A stretch of 64,000 nt of DNA from Zymoseptoria tritici IPO323 (lineage: Eukaryota > Ascomycota > Dothideomycetes > Mycosphaerellales > Mycosphaerellaceae), in the NCBI RefSeq assembly GCF_000219625.1, contig NC_018218.1, positions 2,480,001 to 2,544,000 on the forward strand, given 5' to 3'. This document shows positions 58,395 to 64,000 of this stretch, piece after piece. The notes beneath the pieces were generated by a model. It had not been told where the DNA came from. It was given only the letters and a program-made list of their open reading frames with translations, and made no database searches. The stretch's first letter is position 1. Every line of letters begins with the position of its first letter. The position numbers were made by a program, and so were the translations under genes.

Positions 58395-58839
58395 TGCGAG
58401 GGCTAGCAACTTGCAGAGTGGAGAGCCGAGCGAGCCAACATCGCTGATCTGCTGCTGACTTTCTGCGTTATATTACCTCGACATTACCAAGCGGTGTGCT
58501 TGACTGCGCAGTGACGAGAGGAGACATGAAGACGGACATGACAATGATGATGCCCTTCGACGACGAGCAGAGATCGTTCAGTAAGAAGTCGATGAATCTC
58601 GACCCGGTTTCGGCACGCCCGGGCCTCTCACATTATGTGCCTCTCCCATGCCGGTCCGATCATTGAAACCCCTGCCTGAGGGTCTTGCCGTCTCGGAGAG
58701 TTTTGGAACACAACACCGTTAATCGCGCGTGTCATGCGATCGGAGGACGTAAATAATGCGGCGGCCTCTTTCAGCGGCATGCTTCGGCTTCGCGTGGCTG
58801 CGGCCAGGACAGCGAGGGTGGCACCGGAAGGGGACAAGA

Positions 58840-58875
58840 TCACTGCCACCGTGGTGTTCACTGCCACCGTGGTGT
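58840..58875 (+). repeat. Exact 18-bp tandem duplication
   Basis: The 18-base unit TCACTGCCACCGTGGTGT occurs twice back to back, and each copy contains the small inverted repeat CACC-GT-GGTG. No coding role is visible. Confidence 0.9.
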
Positions 58876-60734
58876 AAAATCTGCCCTGGTCTGATACACT
58901 GGAGGCCTGCATCTGACCCCAGGCGTAATGGCAGCCCGACGTCCGGCCAAACTGTGGAGGGGCGGTGCATGCACAACTCGTTCCGGCAGTCCCGATGCAA
59001 CACATGTGCTTCGCTTGTGCCAGCTCGTTTGCTGCTGACGAGCTTACTCGACATGAGAAAAGCGTGATCTTATAGACGCCGTTGACCAAAGGATGCATAC
59101 CCTTAAGCCGAGTTCTCGGTCTTTCGCTGACGCAACATCGTCGTACAGACTTCTTGCGAGGCGAAGCTCAACTGAGGAGGGTATCATGCTGACTGGCCGC
59201 TGTGGAAGACGCACTCAAGCCTGGAATGCCACGCAGTGCAGCATGCCGACACGCCCGAATGGCGGTCGATTGGAGCGATGATTCTAAGGATGGCCAATGC
59301 GGCCGAAAGCTGAGGTGGTTCTGCGTCTTCGAGGTGGGAACGTACGGTACGCCTGGCGTCCTCGAGATGGCTCGACGGCATGACAGCACTCAGGCGCGGC
59401 GGAGCTGGCCCACGAGTGCACGTTTTCTGGACGTGACGCGGGCTCCATCGCCGTGAGAGAAAAAACGCAAACCGACGTTGGCAAGCAGCTTCAGCAAGAT
59501 GTGCAATGACAAGTTCGAGCCAACGCGCATGCCGCTGTTCGCGCTCCCGGTCAAGACGACTCCAGCTTGCGGCCCGCCAAGGCTCAATCCAACTCCACTC
59601 CACTGCCGGAACCACGACTATGCTCGCGACCACACGGTGTTCCACACAAAGAGCGGCCGAACATACCTGAGAACGTGCCCCTAGTACCAGTCGAGCATGA
59701 GTCGGTAACCGTGCCGACCGGTAATCCAGAGCCATATGTCCTTCGCCGATGAGAACCCAACCAAGAGTCTTCACGCAGGCATTCAGCCTCTGTCCTTCCG
59801 ATCACAGGAAGGACGACGCTGTTAGCAGCGGGTTTGTGTCCCTGAAAGGCGAACGAGCTGCAGACATTGATTCTCGTGGCTGAGACGTGTGTGCATACAT
59901 GGCATTTCTGCACTTTGTAAGGCATGCCTCACGCACGAGTGGCAGCCTTATGTATTGGTCGTGGTCCTTGTCGACTCCTCGAAAGCTGATCATATAGCAA
60001 ATTCGCCCTCTTAATGCGGTCTTGTTGCACTACGGTTGCACCGAGTGGTCACCACGGCGAGTGCATCGATCAAGATTGTAGATACGTCCGCGGCAGATCC
60101 TGCGATTCATGGCAAATTATTCGCACAAGGTAATGATGGGACCCGGTCACAGCTGCCAACGACATCGACATCAGGGTGGGAGTTGCTTAGACCCGCGGTC
60201 TTTCAGGAACAAAAGTGGCGGCATACCGAGGCCTACTTGTACATCGGATTTTGATAATTCGAGCGCCGGACACGCCTATGCCCTGCGCCCGAGATGTACG
60301 CCTATTCAGCATCCCTTGGTGAGTAACTGTACGACTGTCTTTGCCTCGTCGCTAGCTTATCATGCGACTCTTTGGCTTGTCTTCCCAATCGACTTGGACG
60401 GTAATGTAGCATGTCTTGCTGCTTACCTGTACCACTACACAGCGTTTTGCTCTCTGGCCTTATACGTCTTTTTAGCCCGTTTTGAAATCACATGCTGACT
60501 GTTCCACGAATTTTTGGCTTCGAGGACCACGTTCTCGACCCTCACAGCCGACGACCGGAGCGTGGCGGGAACGGTCAAAGGACCAGCCAAATCTCGGGCG
60601 ATGTCGCTCATCGAGGACTTGCAAAAGGGAACAACGCTGAGATCATAGAACGAGACAACAATGACATTGTGTCGCCTCCAGTAAAAAGAATTTGTCTCAC
60701 TCTTCTCTAGTCACTTGTCACAATGCGTTTACTT

Positions 60735-60773
60735 GATTCACGTTCAATCCTACCATATAAGTCTACGTGAATC
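60735..60773. promoter_or_regulatory. Perfect 9-bp inverted repeat flanking a TATA-like site upstream of the dioxygenase gene
   Basis: GATTCACGT (60735-60743) and its exact reverse complement ACGTGAATC (60765-60773) lie around a 21-base spacer that includes CATATAAG. The element is about 250 bases before the ATG at 61021. ACGTGA-type half sites are compatible with bZIP or bHLH binding, but no factor can be named. Confidence 0.55.
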
Positions 60774-61020
60774 CTCTTTCTCGACTTTCTGTTTCCTCAA
60801 ATCCACAAACTCAAACATCTGATACCCGCCTGACAAATCGAGGCCCCGCCATTCGCAACAACAGATCATCACCAGCGTTTTTTGCAATCCACAAGCCAAA
60901 CAACACCCTCACGGTCTGAATCGGGAACGAATCGAGCACTTTACGGCTGGGCTTGTTGCGTTGCGTCAAGACCGATAACAAGGTCTCCAACGTATCAAGC
61001 CTGCGTCTGGCAGCATCGCA

Positions 61021-62466
61021 ATGTTTCCCATCCCAGTCCCCGAAGAATATGGAGTATCCAGCACGAATGGCTTTCTGCCTACAGAACTCCCGATCGAATC
61101 ACTACCCGACTCATACTACGAGCCATGGGAGTATGTCGTCAAGAACCTCCAAGGACTCGTGCTGAGCAAGAGATTGAGAGAAATCGTGGAGAAGCTCCCT
61201 GTGCTATCAACAGATAGACTATCGAGCGAGGCGGAATGGCATCGCGCGTACAGCGTGCTGGCGTTTGTTGCTCATGCCTACATCTGGGGAGGCGACAAGC
61301 CTGCGGAGAGGGTACCACCTTCTGTTACGGTGCCGTTCAAGGCTGCTTGCAAGCATCTCGAGCTACCTCCAGTGGCAACGTATGCTGGTCTAGTGCTGTG
61401 GAACTGGAAGCCCATCTTCGACACCGAACGCGCAGACACTTTGGCCAACCTGGACACCATCAACACCTTCACCGGATCTCTCGACGAGAAGTGGTTCTAC
61501 TTGATCAGCATTGCCGTTGAAGCTCGAGGCGGTGCCATCATACCCCTCATGCTCAATGCCATCGATGCTGCAAACCGAGGCAATCGTCACACGGTCACGT
61601 TATGCCTCCAGTCGTTCGCAGAGCGTCTCGACGAGCTCGGCGCCATGCTCGCACGCATGTACGACAACTGCGACCCGCACGTCTTCTACCATCGCATTCG
61701 TCCCTTTCTGGCTGGCAGCAAGAACATGGCGGACGCTGGCCTTCCCAATGGGGTCATCTTCGATGATGGTGGACCAATCAATAAGCAGCGATACGTGCAG
61801 TTCAGCGGCGGCAGCAACGCCCAGTCCAGCATCATCCAGTTCTTCGACATTGTCCTCGGTGTTCAGCATCGTGCTACTGGCGTCAGCAAAGACACAACAG
61901 CGAACGGCACACCACCCAAACCAGCGAAGCCGAACAGCAACTTCATTTATGAGATGCGCAAGTACATGCCAGGACCGCACGCTCGCTTTCTGGAGCAGGT
62001 CGCCCGCGTGGCCAACATCCGCGAGTTCGTCCAAGCTCATCGGTACGACCGTGATCTCAGCCTCGCATTCGATGCGTGTCTCGCGATGCTCAGTGCGTTC
62101 CGGGACACGCACATTCAGATGGTCAGTCGCTACATCATCATCAAGAGTCGCGAGGCGAAGAAGAATGAATCTGCAAAGGAGGAGAAGGAAAAGTCATCGA
62201 AGAAGATCAACCTCGCTCAGCCTGCGAAGACTTTCGGAGAAGACGGTGCGAAGATCAAAAAGGACTTGAAAGGCACTGGCGGAACCTCTCTGATCCCCTT
62301 CTTACGCCAAGCGCGTGATGAGACTGGGGAACAAGCGGTGGAGACTTGGACTCGACGTATGCTCAGCAAAAAGGGTGGTTCGACTACCGGCGAGTTGGTG
62401 GCTGAGATCGAGCAAGGCCTTGCGGGCATGTGGAAGGTTGAAGATGGAGGCTTGTGTTATTGGTAA
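61021..62466 (+). CDS. BNA2: Indoleamine 2,3-dioxygenase (Bna2), 481 aa
   Basis: This intronless heme enzyme opens the indole ring of tryptophan with O2 to give N-formylkynurenine, the first step of de novo NAD synthesis. It starts MFPIPVPEEYGVSSTNGFLP, as in other fungal IDOs. Family blocks include LVLSKRLREIVEKLP, FVAHAYIWGG, LWNWKP, then the proximal heme ligand region FRDTHIQMVSRYIII with H364. The C-terminal GTGGTSLIPFLRQARDET forms part of the active site. The family length (about 400-500 residues) fits. The basic Lys-rich insert after IIIKS (KNESAKEEKEKSSKK) is typical of fungal forms. Fungi often hold several IDO paralogs, so the specific paralog class is uncertain. Confidence 0.93.
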   Translation: MFPIPVPEEYGVSSTNGFLPTELPIESLPDSYYEPWEYVVKNLQGLVLSKRLREIVEKLPVLSTDRLSSEAEWHRAYSVLAFVAHAYIWGGDKPAERVPPSVTVPFKAACKHLELPPVATYAGLVLWNWKPIFDTERADTLANLDTINTFTGSLDEKWFYLISIAVEARGGAIIPLMLNAIDAANRGNRHTVTLCLQSFAERLDELGAMLARMYDNCDPHVFYHRIRPFLAGSKNMADAGLPNGVIFDDGGPINKQRYVQFSGGSNAQSSIIQFFDIVLGVQHRATGVSKDTTANGTPPKPAKPNSNFIYEMRKYMPGPHARFLEQVARVANIREFVQAHRYDRDLSLAFDACLAMLSAFRDTHIQMVSRYIIIKSREAKKNESAKEEKEKSSKKINLAQPAKTFGEDGAKIKKDLKGTGGTSLIPFLRQARDETGEQAVETWTRRMLSKKGGSTTGELVAEIEQGLAGMWKVEDGGLCYW

Positions 62467-63106
62467 ATGTTGAACACCTCCTTCATCTCGCTCTGTCCTT
62501 GATGATGCTTCACAGCACTGCATAGTCTATTAGCGGGACAACATGATCTGTATGAATAATGAATGAGTAATCAAAACAAGCATTTCGATGAACGTCTCCA
62601 GTCCAGTGCCCGACAGAATCGTTAAGATGATTGCGTGCCGTTCCATGAGAGGGATCGAGGCTGAGTCCGTTACGTCTCTGTTCCGCCTTTCTGCTCTGCC
62701 AGGCGAATGAGACATATTTCCCGTGATGTACGATCATGGTCAAAGTGTTGCTCAAGTCGGCGAACATGGTCGAGGAGTGCGCATGGCTGCCTCGCCACGT
62801 TGAACTATCGCTCTCTCTATCGCGTTTCCTTTGTGGCTGTGAAAGTCCGGCTGTTGACCTTCCGGCTGGGAGGAGAAGCGTGAACGGGCCGCTGTCTTCC
62901 TAATCGGCTGTCTCCACTCCAAGGTCCGGAATCGTACGAGGGTACCACTCGCAACTTCAACTTTGGTAGAGAACTCGGCGAACCATACTTTACTCTTGCC
63001 CTATTTACTTTCCTTCATACAACACCCAGTGGCCTGTCTTGAACAGCAGAGCCCACGCGTATGGACCGCTCAACTTGAACCCACAAAGGGCGCCGCAGAC
63101 ACAACC
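62467..63106. other. Intergenic region between the dioxygenase and the SREBP-type gene
   Basis: It holds the 3' flank of BNA2 and the promoter of the downstream gene. Nothing else is recognised. Confidence 0.45.
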
Positions 63107-64000
63107 ATGACCGCGTCTTGGCAGGGAGGAGCAGGTGCATCGCAATCGATGCCTCCCTTCGCGTCACAACTCGACGGAGCATCGAACAACAACGAGGATT
63201 GGGAGGACTGGCTACGATGGGATCCCGCAGCAGAACCGACGTCGCCAGACGACACGTTCAACTCCGCATCGTCGAAGAACGACTCCCCGTTGCAGGACCC
63301 TGCCTTCCTTGCGCCCTTTGGCCAGAATGACGACGAATCGAGGATACCGCCTTTGATCGTCGACGATGAGAACTTTGGCTTCGGACCTGGCAGCGCTGAT
63401 CTGGGGCAAGATTCTTTGCTGTTCGGAGGCACGGCAGATTTTGACACCGGCTTCGACTTCCCCCAACCTTCACCACTCGATGCTTTCTCGACCACTGTGC
63501 CGAAGCTGGACTCACACGCGGCAGCATGGCCAGTCCCGTCGACTGACATGCCGGATTTGGACGTTCTCCTATCGAATGGCAACGACGATGATCAACAAGT
63601 CAATATCGCGGCTTCGCTGGCCGCTACCACGCCGAGTCTACACCACAGCCCCGGGTCCACAACCAACACACGACAAAGCATATCTTCAAACTCGCCTGAG
63701 CCTCCCAAGAAACGTGGTGGACGGAAGAGGAAAGCAGAGGTCGCGGCGGAGCCAAGTGTCGAGGACGGCGAGAATGGCGAGAATGGCGAGAATGGCGAGA
63801 ATGGTGATTCGCAGGATGGAGATGGACCTCCCGTGAAAAAGACTTCGCACAACGTTATCGAGAAGCGATATCGTAACAACCTCAACGACAAGATTGTTGA
63901 GCTGCGCAACAGTGTGCCCAGCCTCCGTGCCGTTAAACGAGCGAAGAACGGTGGAAACAAGGAAGAACTGGGTGGTCTTACCCCAGCCCACAAATTGAAC
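63107..64000 (+). CDS. SREBP-type bHLH transcription factor (SrbA-like), N-terminal part, cut by the window
   Basis: The frame is open from the ATG at 63107 ([15 protein letters not shown]) to the end of the window, at least 298 residues. An acidic, Asp/Ser-rich activation region is followed by a basic patch ([11 protein letters not shown]), a repeated Gly-Glu-Asn segment, and the bHLH. The bHLH begins near residue 244 with [15 protein letters not shown]. Tyr255 in EKRYRNN replaces the Arg of ordinary bHLH proteins, the hallmark of sterol regulatory element binding proteins. The long loop ([11 protein letters not shown]) is typical of fungal SrbA. These factors control sterol, iron and low-oxygen responses after release from membranes. 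The transmembrane and C-terminal parts lie beyond the window. Confidence 0.9.
   Translation, partial: MTASWQGGAGASQSMPPFASQLDGASNNNEDWEDWLRWDPAAEPTSPDDTFNSASSKNDSPLQDPAFLAPFGQNDDESRIPPLIVDDENFGFGPGSADLGQDSLLFGGTADFDTGFDFPQPSPLDAFSTTVPKLDSHAAAWPVPSTDMPDLDVLLSNGNDDDQQVNIAASLAATTPSLHHSPGSTTNTRQSISSNSPEPPKKRGGRKRKAEVAAEPSVEDGENGENGENGENGDSQDGDGPPVKKTSHNVIEKRYRNNLNDKIVELRNSVPSLRAVKRAKNGGNKEELGGLTPAHKLN
63767..63802 (+). repeat. Four tandem 9-bp units inside the SREBP-type gene
   Basis: GGCGAGAAT is repeated four times and encodes (Gly-Glu-Asn)4 in the linker just before the bHLH. It is likely to vary in copy number between strains. Confidence 0.95.

Larger units (their letters stand above)
58395..61020. 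other. 2.6-kb divergent interval without a recognised gene
   Basis: It separates the LRR gene start from the dioxygenase start. It contains an exact 18-bp tandem duplication and, near its right end, an inverted repeat around a TATA-like site, both listed separately. No coding region is supported. Confidence 0.45.

Noticed and set aside
1..64000. tRNA genes, rRNA, CRISPR arrays, transposons or repeat-induced mutation tracts
   Set aside because: I scanned for B-box-like GGTTCGAATCC motifs, terminal repeats, transposase or polymerase motifs and AT-rich mutated stretches, and saw none that held up.

Overview
This is a gene-dense stretch of fungal nuclear DNA. Many coding regions are broken by short introns of about 50-60 bases with GT...AG ends and CTAAC/CTGAC-like branch sites. 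There are no operons, and the proteins are typical of filamentous ascomycetes (Pezizomycotina). Gene content and style would suit a Dothideomycete, but the sequence alone does not prove class or species. I see no transposon, rRNA, tRNA or CRISPR array. I joined exons by eye, using reading phase and family conservation.

Layout. 0.6-5.7 kb: a small unknown protein, a cytosolic I78-type proteinase inhibitor, an aldo/keto reductase (pyridoxal-reductase-like), the SDH assembly factor Sdh6/SDHAF1, and a Rossmann-fold protein divergent from it. 6.1-9.9 kb: Mediator kinase Ssn3/Cdk8 and a sugar transporter of the MFS. 10.5-10.9 kb: a tiny three-exon secreted peptide with six cysteines. 12.7-18.4 kb: a GPI-anchored beta-1,3-glucanosyltransferase (GH72) and a large Ser/Pro-rich protein. 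18.4-21.8 kb: no gene recognised. 21.8-28.5 kb: a 4-coumarate-CoA-ligase-like enzyme ending in a peroxisomal SKL signal, then the divergent pair Dbp5 (mRNA export helicase) and Bzz1 (F-BAR/C1/SH3 actin regulator). 30.5-36.2 kb: a Gln-rich protein behind a very long ATG-free leader, a 54-residue membrane or secreted peptide, and a group I G-protein alpha subunit. 39.2-49.9 kb, all on the minus strand: a LIM protein, kinetochore subunit Dsn1/Mis13, a multi-OB-fold nucleic-acid-binding protein, exosome subunit Rrp46, and a small conserved Ser/Pro-rich protein. 52.9-58.4 kb: ribosomal protein uL18 (Rpl5) converging on a large leucine-rich-repeat protein (Mhp1-like). 61.0-64.0 kb: indoleamine 2,3-dioxygenase (Bna2) and, cut by the window end, an SREBP-type bHLH transcription factor.

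The genes are mainly housekeeping and signalling. No metabolic cluster or obvious horizontally acquired island is visible. The least ordinary items are the six-cysteine peptide, the OB-fold protein, the 924-base ATG-free stretch before the Gln-rich gene, the in-frame introns of Dsn1, the overlapping upstream ORF of the Ser/Pro-rich gene, and a perfect inverted repeat around a TATA-like site upstream of the dioxygenase. All gene models are inferences from sequence reading. Function is firm for the well-known families and open for the unknown ones.
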